Origin: a bacterium
GTDB taxonomy: Bacteria; Vulcanimicrobiota; Xenobia; Xenobiales; JADMJV01
Direction: 5' to 3'
Assembly (NCBI GenBank): GCA_018780265.1
Contig: JADMJV010000012.1
Span: 201,353-262,858, forward strand
Length of the DNA stretch: 61,506 bases
Shown here: in pieces, positions 42,345 to 49,282 of the stretch
Numbering within the stretch: position 1 is the first letter of the stretch
Layout of the letters: each line of letters begins with the position of its first letter
The notes under the pieces: generated by a model
Databases searched by the model: none
What the model was told of the DNA's origin: nothing
What the model saw: the letters and a program-made list of their open reading frames with translations, nothing else
Translations under genes and position numbers: made by a program

Positions 42345-42875
42345 ATGAGTAATAGTCAAATTGATTTGCGTCGCATCGCCGAGCAGATCGACGTAGTTCT
42401 AACCGAAATTTACGCCGAGTACGTAGCCAAAGGCTCCCCGACGAAATTGGGAGGGCTGCGATTTCTGGATGTAGAGAGCGCCAAGACCTTCGCTTTCGAG
42501 AAGAGTCGCGCCCATGAAGAGGGCACGGTGATCGTGGTCTCGGCTCCCTACTCGGAAAACAAGGAAGCCATCGAGGCCAAGCTCAACGAAGGCCCTCACG
42601 CCGACAAAATTCGTGATATTCAGGTGCGCACCAGTCCCGATGCCGGCAAACGCAACAAGTACTTCTTTGAAGCCGCCTACTTCATCAATATCAAGGACTG
42701 GCTGACCGACGAGGCCATCTCAAAAGTGGTTCTCCGCTATGAGTGCACGGGCAATCAGGCCGTAACCCGTTTGCTCAAAGAGAACGTGCTGCCGATTGCT
42801 CGCGAAGTCATGCAGTATTTCATCAAGATTGTCCGCGAAGACGAGAAAAAGCCCGAGGTTGTCGGCTTCTCGTAA
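42345..42875 (+). CDS. Unknown 176-residue protein behind serA
   Basis: A soluble, charged protein starting at ATG 42345 behind AGGAGAG. It has a helical N-terminus (IDLRRIAEQIDVVLTEIYAEY), a central alpha/beta part (TVIVVSAPYSENKEAIEAKL) and a helical end (AVTRLLKENVLPIAREVMQY). No membrane span, signal or metal motif is seen and I do not recognise the family. It follows serA by 57 bases on the same strand and ends at a strong terminator, so both probably share a transcript. The balanced composition and clean ribosome site make it a real gene. Confidence 0.75.
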   Translation: MSNSQIDLRRIAEQIDVVLTEIYAEYVAKGSPTKLGGLRFLDVESAKTFAFEKSRAHEEGTVIVVSAPYSENKEAIEAKLNEGPHADKIRDIQVRTSPDAGKRNKYFFEAAYFINIKDWLTDEAISKVVLRYECTGNQAVTRLLKENVLPIAREVMQYFIKIVREDEKKPEVVGFS

Positions 42876-42893
42876 GTCGAGTTGGAACCCATG

Positions 42894-42920
42894 AAAAAGA
42901 GCCCATCAGGGCTCTTTTTC
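42894..42920. terminator. Bidirectional terminator
   Basis: AAAAAGAGCCC, loop ATCA, GGGCTCTTTTT: a perfect 11-pair stem that carries an A run on one side and a T run on the other, so it works for both convergent transcripts. The stop codon of the sigma factor gene on the minus strand lies in the loop. Confidence 0.92.
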
Positions 42921-43511
42921 TTTGTCCCCGACTTCCCGTTTGACCAGCAGGTCGGGGTGATTCTCCTGCACGTAGCCCAGCAACATCTGCTGCAGTCGGG
43001 TGCGGGCCCGATTGAGGCGGGAGCGAACGGTGCCGATAGGGACCTCTAGAATATCGGCAATTTCCTGATAGGAAAAGCCTTCGACGTCGCACAAGATGAT
43101 CGCGGAACGATATTCCTCGGGCAACTTGGCCATGGCCTTGATGATCTCGGGGGACCAGTTCTGCTCAAAAAATCGCTTCTCCGGGCTTTCCTCCTGAAGC
43201 GATTCCGGATCCTTCAGTTTGCCGTAAAGTGACCATTCTTCGGTATCCTCCAGCGAATCGCTGACCGGGCTGCGGGCTTTACTCTGGGCCCGGTTGATGC
43301 TGAGATTGCGCATGATCCGGAAGAGCCAGGCTTTGCAGTTGGTGCCCTTTTGATACTGATGCCAGAAGCGCAAAGCGCGCAAAAAAGTCTCCTGCAGCAG
43401 GTCCTCGCCCTCGCGCGTATCGTTGGTAAGTCGGCGGGCATAACGATAGAGGGCATCCGTGTGGACCAATGCCTCCTGCTGAAAATCCTGGTAAATCTCC
43501 GGAGAGACCAC
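42906..43511 (-). CDS. ECF-type RNA polymerase sigma factor
   Basis: A 201-residue sigma-70 family protein with only regions 2 and 4. Region 2 (about 20-80) reads YRYARRLTND...EDLLQETFLRALRFW and KAWLFRIMRNLSINR; region 4 (about 125-180) reads LPEEYRSAIILCDVEGFSYQ, EIADILEVPIGTVRSRLNRA. The linker is acidic and fairly long. No anti-sigma factor, zinc-binding or membrane partner lies next to it, which is unusual for ECF factors. GTG 43511 is the only start left by an upstream in-frame stop; TAGGAG lies 12 bases ahead. Its promoter region faces the tRNA-Sec gene. The target genes are unknown. Confidence 0.88.
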   Translation of the reverse strand: MVSPEIYQDFQQEALVHTDALYRYARRLTNDTREGEDLLQETFLRALRFWHQYQKGTNCKAWLFRIMRNLSINRAQSKARSPVSDSLEDTEEWSLYGKLKDPESLQEESPEKRFFEQNWSPEIIKAMAKLPEEYRSAIILCDVEGFSYQEIADILEVPIGTVRSRLNRARTRLQQMLLGYVQENHPDLLVKREVGDKEKEP

Positions 43512-43594
43512 CCTCAGGCCACACTCCTAATCACGAGCGGCCGTTCTTCGACCCTTCCCAGGAACCCTGTGTAGAGGGTGCGAAATCCCTGAGT

Positions 43595-43686
43595 GGGAGT
43601 GGATGGGGCCCGGTGGCTTCCACAGTCTTCAAAATTGCTGGGGCGCTAAAACGCTCGGAGGGTTCGACTCCTTCCCATTCCCGCCA
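43595..43686 (+). tRNA. selC: tRNA-Sec (anticodon UCA)
   Basis: A 92-base selenocysteine tRNA. The acceptor stem has eight pairs (GGGAGTGG with CCATTCCC, one G-U), the T stem five (GAGGG with CCTTC around TTCGACT), so the sum is 13 as in bacterial tRNA-Sec. The D arm has six pairs and a four-base loop (GGGGCC CGGT GGCTTC), another hallmark. The anticodon loop CTTCAAA presents TCA, which reads UGA. A long variable arm (GGGGCG...CGCTCGG) and an encoded GCCA end complete it. One mismatch lies in the upper anticodon stem. SelA, SelB and SelD are not in the window, and I found no gene here that clearly needs UGA as Sec. Confidence 0.88.
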
Positions 43687-43866
43687 AAACACTACGTTTT
43701 CTGCGTTTCGCACGACAGGCTATCGAGGCCGATTTTTGGGCAATGGTCAACAGGTGGTCAACAAGGTGTCAACAAGCCGGCAAAGGCTTATGGGCATTTA
43801 GCTTCCAGAGACGAACCGCATCGAAACCCTGTGAATACAAGGTTTTCAGTCACCCCTTGATTGAGG

Positions 43867-44007
43867 CTACTTTCTCGCCCCGAACATAATGGAGGCCATC
43901 CTGGAAGTTGCCTCAGCCTGCATCGTGGGAAGAACGCTAGCATAGGTGTCAAGTGTAAGGTTCACGGTCGAATGGCCCAAAGGGCCTCCCTCAGCCGACT
44001 TGAAATC
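43867..44007 (-). pseudogene. C-terminal remnant of a tyrosine recombinase
   Basis: Forty-six codons on the minus strand read PLGHSTVNLTLDTYASVLP, then MQAEATSRMASIMFGARK and a stop. LGHS-T---TLDTY is the box II region of phage-type integrases; the Tyr is the catalytic one, and the catalytic His is present. Upstream the frame has no start and no further recombinase sequence, so only the tail remains. It ends 180 bases from the 3' end of tRNA-Sec and points towards it, as integrases beside tRNA attachment sites often do. Confidence 0.75.
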
Positions 44008-44276
44008 GGGAAGTTGTTTTTAGCGAAATCCTAAGACGAATTAGCCCGCAAAATAGCTGGACGGCGCGCCTGAAGCAACTGATTTCCAAGTATCCTGCCG
44101 TTCCGGTTGGCAGTATGGGCTTTCCACGCAATTGGGAGACAGAGTTGACTTAAAATTGTGGTCGATAAGCAGCCGTTTAAACTTTGGATAGCCTGCCGCT
44201 GTAGCCAAAACGGCCGTTTCGTATACGCGCTTCAAAAATCGGACTAGGGAGTTTCTCTCTGGCCAACCAGGTGGTA

Positions 44277-44309
44277 GAATAAAAGGGCCCCCAGCGTGAA
44301 CTGGGGGCC
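44277..44309 (-). terminator. Terminator behind the mini-peptide
   Basis: On the minus strand GGCCCCCAG, loop TTCACG, CTGGGGGCC, then CTTTTATTCT: nine G/C-rich pairs and a T-rich tail. It lies 12 bases past the stop of the 21-codon frame, so it ends that short transcript or, if the peptide is a leader, acts as attenuator. Confidence 0.75.
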
Positions 44310-44321
44310 GGGGTCGCTATC

Positions 44322-44387
44322 CTACCATCGAGCTAGCTCGAGAAGCAGGATGAGCAGCAGGGCACTTAGTACGTAAACCTGTCTCAT
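44322..44387 (-). CDS. 21-residue leucine-rich hydrophobic peptide
   Basis: A mini-gene with ATG at 44387, an excellent GGGAGG six bases ahead, and 21 codons: MRQVYVLSALLLILLLELAR, then Trp and stop. Eight of 21 residues are Leu and most of the rest are hydrophobic, enough for one membrane helix. A strong terminator follows, and an 11-pair hairpin sits just upstream of the ribosome site. Three readings are possible: a small membrane toxin of type I kind, a tiny subunit of a membrane complex, or a leader peptide for leucine attenuation whose structural genes have been lost. No downstream biosynthetic gene is present. The compact unit makes chance unlikely, but expression is not shown. Confidence 0.45.
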   Translation of the reverse strand: MRQVYVLSALLLILLLELARW

Positions 44388-44403
44388 CTGCGACCTCCCT
44401 TCT

Positions 44404-44438
44404 GAAGCCTGGTGCGTCCACACCAGGCTTCCGTTTTT
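44404..44438 (+). terminator. Hairpin with T tail upstream of the mini-peptide
   Basis: GAAGCCTGGTG, loop CGTCCA, CACCAGGCTTC is a perfect 11-pair stem followed on the plus strand by CGTTTTT, so it can act as a rightward terminator. On the minus strand the same hairpin lies immediately 5' of the mini-peptide's ribosome site and may structure its leader. Confidence 0.7.
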
Positions 44439-44791
44439 GAGGGGAGTCCCTCCGAGAGAGGTCTCTTACTGAGCGCGCCTGCGCCCCGTTGTGGTCTACC
44501 CGGCGATCCGCAGACTGAACCGCGAACTCCGACCCAGTAGGCACCGGGGGGCATGGAGACGAACCGCGAATATCCTCGAAATGCGGACCGAACAAGCCAT
44601 CAGTGCCGACATCTGGCGCGAAGCGGGCTGGGCCACCGTCTCTGTCCTTGTAGGCATGCCGGCCAGTCCCGCCAAGCCCTGCCGGCCTTCCACACGTCTA
44701 GGCGCGTCGTCCAGCCCATCCCGCCCGGGCTCTCTCCTTTACAGCAGAAATGGCCACCACCATATGGCCACATCCCAGGGGAAATCAAGGT

Positions 44792-44971
44792 TCACTCGCG
44801 GCAGAGATAGGTATCAATCACCGCGTCACAACCCGGGCCAAAGCACAGGTCGGGCTTCAGGCTCCAGAATGGGTCAGGGGGCTCTAATTCATTGACGATG
44901 CTGCGCGCTACAAGCACGGCTCCCACTTTGGGGGAAGCGATGGGTTGTTCGTCATTTGGGGTCGTGAACAT
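44792..44971 (-). CDS. Small Cys-containing protein, 59 residues
   Basis: An open frame of 59 codons from ATG 44971 with AAGGAG nine bases upstream. The N-terminal half is ordinary (ASPKVGAVLVARSIVNEL); the end DLCFGPGCDAVIDTYLCRE carries three Cys and could bind a metal, much like peptides seen in radical-SAM maturation or natural-product loci, but no such partner is near. I do not recognise it. The ribosome site and composition favour a real gene; its position in a decayed island is a reason for caution. Confidence 0.4.
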   Translation of the reverse strand: MFTTPNDEQPIASPKVGAVLVARSIVNELEPPDPFWSLKPDLCFGPGCDAVIDTYLCRE

Positions 44972-45473
44972 GGGGCGTTTCTCCTTTTCGTCGTTTGATC
45001 ACCGCCGACACAAACCAGGTGCCTACTCTTGAGTTCGCCAAAACAGAGAACCAAAGCATCCTTCGCCGGTTGGTATTGCCACCCAGCGACAAAAAGTTCC
45101 CTTTGGAGCTTACACATCTCGCACACAAGCCAATTTTCCCACTTTCGGAGCAGTTCCTGGCCCAACACCAACTCCCGGCAAGGATGATTGACTCTGCAGG
45201 CAGGCCGATTGACCGACCTCTGAAATGGGCAAAGTCCGCGCCGAACACCCTGTAACCGAAGCCCACTTACCGCTTGTAACCGAAACGAACGTTTCATGCC
45301 TGCGGGCCTTGGACGGCCGGACTATCGACGAGTCCTGGACGTTGCAGGTAGCCCGACTCAATCAGTTGTCAGTGTGGTGCTCCATTGCCGCTGCCCTGTA
45401 CTCTTCCTCGATCTCGAAGACCCGGCCTCGCGTGTCCTGATCGGCACTTCGGGCTACGGCCGCAGGGCAATAC

Positions 45474-45700
45474 CTATGACAGGATCCCTTTGGCGGAGGT
45501 GAAGCTGGGGCCCTGCTCATAGCCGCCGCTGTGGGTGTCAGAGCGAGACATCGGGCAGGTGGGAATGGTCTTCAAGTAGTTGCCAGTCAGTTGGGTTAAG
45601 CTCTCGGCAAATTTTCCCCGGCGTACATTTCCAGTGCTGTCGCCACATTCTTGAGGTTTGACATGCAGGCCGTCAGGGCCGCTTGGGGTCGAGGTCGGTG
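45474..45700 (-). pseudogene. Frameshifted pilin-like (pseudopilin) fragment
   Basis: Two adjacent minus frames together make the middle and end of a prepilin-like protein. The first reads QAALTACMSNLKNVATALEM, then YAGENLPR and runs into a stop near 45600; the second continues SLTQLTGNYLKTIPTCPMSR, then SDTHSGGYEQG and stops at 45474. The join lies around 45605 and needs a one-base shift. CxSNLKN-x-TALEMY and YLKTIPTCP are typical of type IV pilin-like proteins in several uncultivated phyla. The N-terminal methylation helix is missing. It is a decayed copy of a family likely to be present elsewhere in the genome. Confidence 0.6.
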
Positions 45701-45963
45701 GATTATTGTCTCCAAACATGATCAATGATCAGGCTGGGAAAAAGAGAGAGCCCCAGTACCGACAAAATTTGTCCGGTTCCATTTCTCCTCATCGTGGCTA
45801 CGATCAACCCCACCAATGACAGCAGGAAGACCAGCACGGAGACGCCTAAGAGATTATAAACGCGTGATGGGATAGCACGAAGGGGGATTAGGGATTGACC
45901 GATTGGTTCCGCTTTGCTACCCTCGTCAGGTCGGCGCGCCCCGACAGGTTTGGCATACATACA

Positions 45964-46004
45964 CGCTTGAAGCGAGCGGTCGTGGGTTCGAATCCCGCCG
46001 ATGG
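45964..46004 (+). pseudogene. 3' part of a tRNA gene
   Basis: CGCTTGAAGCG, a collapsed anticodon arm, is followed by variable loop AGCGGTC and a perfect T arm GTGGGTTCGAATCCCGC, then CGATGG. No D arm or matching 5' acceptor strand lies upstream, so this is a fragment. Confidence 0.5.
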
Positions 46005-46036
46005 AAACGTTGTAGCTCAGTTGGTAGAGCACTCGA
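46005..46036 (+). pseudogene. 5' part of a tRNA gene
   Basis: TGTAGCTCAGTTGGTAGAGCA is a textbook D arm with the preceding acceptor bases and the start of an anticodon stem (CTCGAT). The sequence then departs from any tRNA and no T arm follows. It abuts the 3' fragment of another copy. Confidence 0.5.
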
Positions 46037-46089
46037 TATGTTAAAAGGCCGGATCGACTTGCGCGGCGATATGTTTTTTTGTGAGCTGT

Positions 46090-46707
46090 ATGGACTTCAC
46101 TTTTCAGACCCACGAATTGCGCGTATTGGGCTGCTTGATCGAAAAACGGTTCAGCACCCCAGACTCCTATCCGCTGACCTTAAACAGTCTGGTCCTGGCC
46201 TGTAACCAGTCCTCCAATCGAGACCCGGTGGTTCACTATGATCTGCATCTGGTGGACAACGCCCTCAAGAGCACGCGCACTCAGGGCTACTCGCTGATCG
46301 TGACTAGCGCCGATGCCAGGGTGGCAAAATTTAAAGAGAACGTGTCCGAGAAGCTGTCACTCAACCGCAGCCAGGCCGCCATTTTGGCCGAGCTGTTGCT
46401 GCGCGGTCCGCAGACGCCGGGCGAGTTGCGCCAACGAACCACCCGTATGTACGAGTTTCCCGATCTGGCCGAAGTCGAGTCGACTCTGCGCGCTCTGGCC
46501 GAGCGCGAGTCGCCGCTGGTGGTTCAGTTGCCTCAACAACCCGGAAAACGGGAGATTCGCTGGGCCCAACTACTGGGCGGCCCCATCGAGGCCACATCCC
46601 CGGCCGCCTTGAGCGTTGGCGCACTGTCGCCGCTGGAAGAGCGAGTGGCCGCCCTGGAGCAACAGATGGCTCAGGTCTTGGAATTACTGGCCAAATTGTC
46701 TACCTGA
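46090..46707 (+). CDS. yceH: YceH family protein (DUF480)
   Basis: A 205-residue protein of the YceH/UPF0502 family with two winged-helix-like parts: the typical opening MDFTFQTHELRVLGCLIEKR, then STPDSYPLTLNSLVLACNQS and SNRDPV near 20-45, and LSLNRSQAAILAELLLRGPQ near 95-115. A coiled-coil end (SPLEERVAALEQQMAQVLEL) follows. Its biochemical role is unknown; DNA binding is suggested by the fold. ATG 46090 matches the family start; GTG 46081 would add three residues. The next gene begins directly after its stop codon. Confidence 0.88.
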   Translation: MDFTFQTHELRVLGCLIEKRFSTPDSYPLTLNSLVLACNQSSNRDPVVHYDLHLVDNALKSTRTQGYSLIVTSADARVAKFKENVSEKLSLNRSQAAILAELLLRGPQTPGELRQRTTRMYEFPDLAEVESTLRALAERESPLVVQLPQQPGKREIRWAQLLGGPIEATSPAALSVGALSPLEERVAALEQQMAQVLELLAKLST

Positions 46708-47850
46708 ATGAAACGCAGTCTGGATGCAGTGGCCGCCAAGACAATTGAAGTGGCCCTGGAAATAGGGCTTTTTGATGCGCTTAAGCAAGATGGCGACGAG
46801 CTTGAAAGTCTGGCCCGTCGACTTAAGGTCAGCGCCCGGGGCTTGCGTCCGTTGCTCTATCTGCTCACCTCGCTGGAGTTGCTGACGGAGGAGGCAGGTC
46901 GTTTCACGGCTACCGAGTCGGGGCGGATCTTTTTGCAGGAGCAGTGGCCGGAAATTTCAGCAGCCTTGACCCCTGCTCCAGAGTGGCAACCGTTGGGCCA
47001 AGCGGTTCGCCTGGGCGTCTGTCCGGGGTCTGCCATAGAGGGAGAAGGGGACGGTGGGGGATTCTTTGCTCAGGTGGTGCCAATGCTCTTTGATCTACAC
47101 TGGCCCATGGCCCGTCACCTGGCCTCCCATCTCCCCCTGGAGCAGGGCCGGGTATTGGACCTGGGTGCGGGTTCGGCGGTGTGGAGCCTGGGGTTGCTGA
47201 GTCAGCGTCCTGAGTTGACTGGCGTGGCTGTGGATAGGGCTCAGGTATTGTCTGAGGTGGCCGCTCCCAACCTGGAGAGACACGGGGTGTTGCAGCGCTA
47301 CGAACTGCGAGCCGGCAACTACTACGAGGTCGCCCTGGAGCCCGGGGCTTATGAGGTGATTTTTCTTGGTCACCTGCTCCATTCCGACGGCCTGGAGTTA
47401 TCGCGTCAACTGCTGGCCAAATGCTATACGGCTTCGGCTCCGGGGGGCTTACTGGTGGTGGCCGAAATGGTGGGTTCGCAACCGCGGGGGCTCGATTATG
47501 AGGCCAATCTTTTTGACTTAAACATGCTGATGTTCACCGAGCGGGGCCTGGTTTTCACGGCCGGCGAATTGGAGCAACTGGGGCGAGAAGCAGGCTACCA
47601 GGTGGAGGGCTGGGTGGAAGGTCCGGGCCGTTATCCGGTGCTGTTGCTGCGCCGGGAGGCACCTGAAAGCGAGACCACCATGCAGCAGTGTATATGCATG
47701 AAGACCACCACGTTTAATGTGTCCGAGCCGGTCTGCCGAGATTTTCAGGAACCCGCACGTGCCTGCGACCGAACGACCTCCGAACTGATTCGAGAAGCCA
47801 TGGAATTGTACAGGCTTGAAAGCATCCGACCGAGGCCAAGTCTTCTCTAG
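46708..47850 (+). CDS. SAM O-methyltransferase fused to an antitoxin remnant
   Basis: Residues 1-330 form a class I methyltransferase of the O-methyltransferase/winged-helix type: an N-terminal dimerisation and winged-helix part (ALEIGLFDAL, LARRLKVSARGLRPLLYLL), then GRVLDLGAGSAVWSLGLLSQ (SAM-binding loop near 150), GVAVDRAQVL and FDLNMLMFTERG. The substrate is unknown. From residue 331 (47698) the frame reads into a separate CopG-like antitoxin, MKTTTFNVSEPVCRDFQEPA, RACDRTTSELIREAMELYRL. Normal family members end near residue 327, so the natural stop has been lost and the fusion is probably accidental. The ATG follows the yceH stop without a gap. Confidence 0.75.
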   Translation: MKRSLDAVAAKTIEVALEIGLFDALKQDGDELESLARRLKVSARGLRPLLYLLTSLELLTEEAGRFTATESGRIFLQEQWPEISAALTPAPEWQPLGQAVRLGVCPGSAIEGEGDGGGFFAQVVPMLFDLHWPMARHLASHLPLEQGRVLDLGAGSAVWSLGLLSQRPELTGVAVDRAQVLSEVAAPNLERHGVLQRYELRAGNYYEVALEPGAYEVIFLGHLLHSDGLELSRQLLAKCYTASAPGGLLVVAEMVGSQPRGLDYEANLFDLNMLMFTERGLVFTAGELEQLGREAGYQVEGWVEGPGRYPVLLLRREAPESETTMQQCICMKTTTFNVSEPVCRDFQEPARACDRTTSELIREAMELYRLESIRPRPSLL

Positions 47851-47933
47851 GGCTCCAGCCACTGTCGCTGGGCCGAGTGTTTCAGGGAATGTTTTCCGAG
47901 GACGATCTGCTTGGGGAGATGCTGGATGGCTAA
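47698..47933 (+). pseudogene. Frameshifted RHH antitoxin
   Basis: ATG 47698 opens a CopG-type antitoxin (MKTTTFNVSEPV..., TTSELIREAMELYRLES, IRPRPSLL). A TAG stops this frame at 47850, but the neighbouring frame continues it exactly: LQPLSLGRVFQGMFSEDDLL, then GEMLDG and a stop at 47933. One base lost or gained near 47848 explains the break. The stop overlaps the ATG of the toxin remnant in the usual ATGG/TAA arrangement of such pairs. Confidence 0.7.
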
Positions 47934-48057
47934 GGGGCTCGACACGACGCGGCACGCGCGCTCTTACACCTATCACTGCGCGGGAGTACGCGGTCTGGTC
48001 ACTACCAATGCCCGCGACTATCAGATTTTTGGATGTTTTGTGATTGTTCAGCCCTGA
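47926..48057 (+). pseudogene. PIN-toxin remnant, internally deleted
   Basis: Forty-three codons keep only the two ends of a PIN toxin: MAKGLDTT at the start and GLVTTNARDYQIFGCFVIVQ at the end, where VTTNARDYQ-F is the last conserved block. About 90 codons with the central acidic residues are gone, so it cannot be active. Together with the frameshifted antitoxin it marks a dead toxin-antitoxin locus. Confidence 0.65.
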
Positions 48058-48059
48058 TC

Positions 48060-49163
48060 TCAGCCGATGCTGCCCAGGAAGGAGTAGAGCGGTAAGAAGA
48101 TCGACAGAATCACCACGGCCACCATACTGGCCACACTGGCCAGCAGCAGAGGCTCCATGGCGGCGCTGAGTGCGTCTATAGTGTAGTTCATTTCGATGTC
48201 GTAATAACCGCCCGCCCGTCCAAACATTTCTGGGAGGCGCGAGGCCTGTTCACCGGCCATAACCATGTGGGTCAGCGAGGATGGGTAGATGTCGGGGTTC
48301 ATGGCCATGTGGTCGGAGACGGGTTCGCCCTCGGTAATGGTCTTCTCCATGTTGGGGGCATCCAGCACAAACTCGGGATTGCCACTGGCCCCGGCAGCCA
48401 TGCGCAGAGTGCGAGACACGTCCATGCCCGAGCGAAGCATGGCCTCGACCGACATGCAGTAGCGGGCACAACCTCCTTTCAAGAGCATGCCTCCCAGCAA
48501 AGGGATACGTCGTACCGCCCGCCACACCGTCACCTGGCCCTGGGAGGTCTTCATGACCTCGCGCCAGACCGACACAAATACTCCGGTTGCGCCGATAAAA
48601 AGCAGCCAGAAGCCGGGCTGACGGACGGCCTCAGTGATGAACATTACAGTGCGCGTGATCAGGGGCAAGGGAACGTTCATGTCCCTAAAGATGGTTAAGA
48701 AGCTGGGCAAGACGGTGTAAAACATGAATAACGTCAGACAGGTGGCCAGGATAAGCACAAAAACGGGGTAGGAGAGGGCGGACTTGATGCGCTCACGCAG
48801 GCGGTTGTCGCGTTCAAGCCAGTCGGAGAGGCGCTCCAGAGAGCTGTCCAGGTCACCGGTGCGCTCGCCAATCTGCACCAGCGTCACGTAAATTTTGAAA
48901 AAGACGCGCGGGTAAAAGCTCATCTGGTAGGACACAACGTGACCCTGCGAAACTTTCTCGGCGATTTCGCGAATCACTTCGCCAAAGTTAGGGTACTCTT
49001 CTTGATGGGAAAGGGTCTCCAGGGCCTGCACGATAGGCACCGCATTGCGCAGCATGGTTGCCAGTTGTCGGCTAAAAATGCACAAAGCCTGAGGTGGCAC
49101 GGTCACTTTGGCGCGCCAATCGCCAGGTGCCCCCGGGGCTGGTGTGGGATTGGGTGCCGCCAT
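48060..49163 (-). CDS. PilC/GspF-type inner-membrane protein
   Basis: A type II secretion/type IV pilus platform protein with two copies of the GspF domain. The first copy starts at CIFSRQLATMLRNAVPIVQA, contains VTLVQIGERTGDLDSSLERL and ends in a membrane segment (YPVFVLILATCLTLFMFYTV). The second has ARYCMSVEAMLRSGMDVSRT, MVMAGEQASRLPEMFGRAG and a final span (ASMVAVVILSIFLPLYSFLG). It anchors the assembly ATPase. I place the start at ATG 49163; GTG 49262 would add 33 residues but would leave only 20 bases to the divergent gene. No other pilus gene is adjacent; the frameshifted pilin at 45.5 kb is the only relative nearby. Confidence 0.82.
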   Translation of the reverse strand: MAAPNPTPAPGAPGDWRAKVTVPPQALCIFSRQLATMLRNAVPIVQALETLSHQEEYPNFGEVIREIAEKVSQGHVVSYQMSFYPRVFFKIYVTLVQIGERTGDLDSSLERLSDWLERDNRLRERIKSALSYPVFVLILATCLTLFMFYTVLPSFLTIFRDMNVPLPLITRTVMFITEAVRQPGFWLLFIGATGVFVSVWREVMKTSQGQVTVWRAVRRIPLLGGMLLKGGCARYCMSVEAMLRSGMDVSRTLRMAAGASGNPEFVLDAPNMEKTITEGEPVSDHMAMNPDIYPSSLTHMVMAGEQASRLPEMFGRAGGYYDIEMNYTIDALSAAMEPLLLASVASMVAVVILSIFLPLYSFLGSIG

Positions 49164-49282
49164 GCCGTTAGGATTCTTGCGGGATGCCGGTTTGTCCTGG
49201 AGTTGGCGAAGCGCTGGCGAGAAATCCAGGACTCCTTCGCGCAGGGCCGAAGGCGCTGGCACTAAATCAAGGAGATATCGGG

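Larger units (their letters stand above)
43687..46089. other. Decayed island behind tRNA-Sec
   Basis: This 2.4-kb stretch holds an integrase tail, a leucine-rich mini-peptide with hairpins, a 59-codon frame, a frameshifted pilin-like gene and two tRNA fragments, listed separately. The rest (about 44010-44276, 44440-44790, 44975-45470) contains only short frames. A 64-codon minus frame (44041-44235) and a 44-codon hydrophobic minus frame with two possible membrane spans (45703-45837, GTG start, TATAAT about 20 bases upstream) might be real, but support is weak. The mixture of remnants on both strands suggests an old integrated element that has lost most genes. Confidence 0.55.

Noticed and set aside
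43595..43686. Another tRNA, such as Ser or a UGA suppressor
   Set aside because: The eight-pair acceptor, six-pair D stem and four-base D loop fit only tRNA-Sec.
44317..44595. 92-codon minus frame overlapping the mini-peptide
   Set aside because: It crosses two strong hairpins, lacks a ribosome site and has a composition typical of a shadow frame.
45964..46036. A circularly permuted tRNA gene (3' half before 5' half)
   Set aside because: The acceptor strands of the two parts do not pair with each other, so they cannot form one tRNA; two fragments are more likely.
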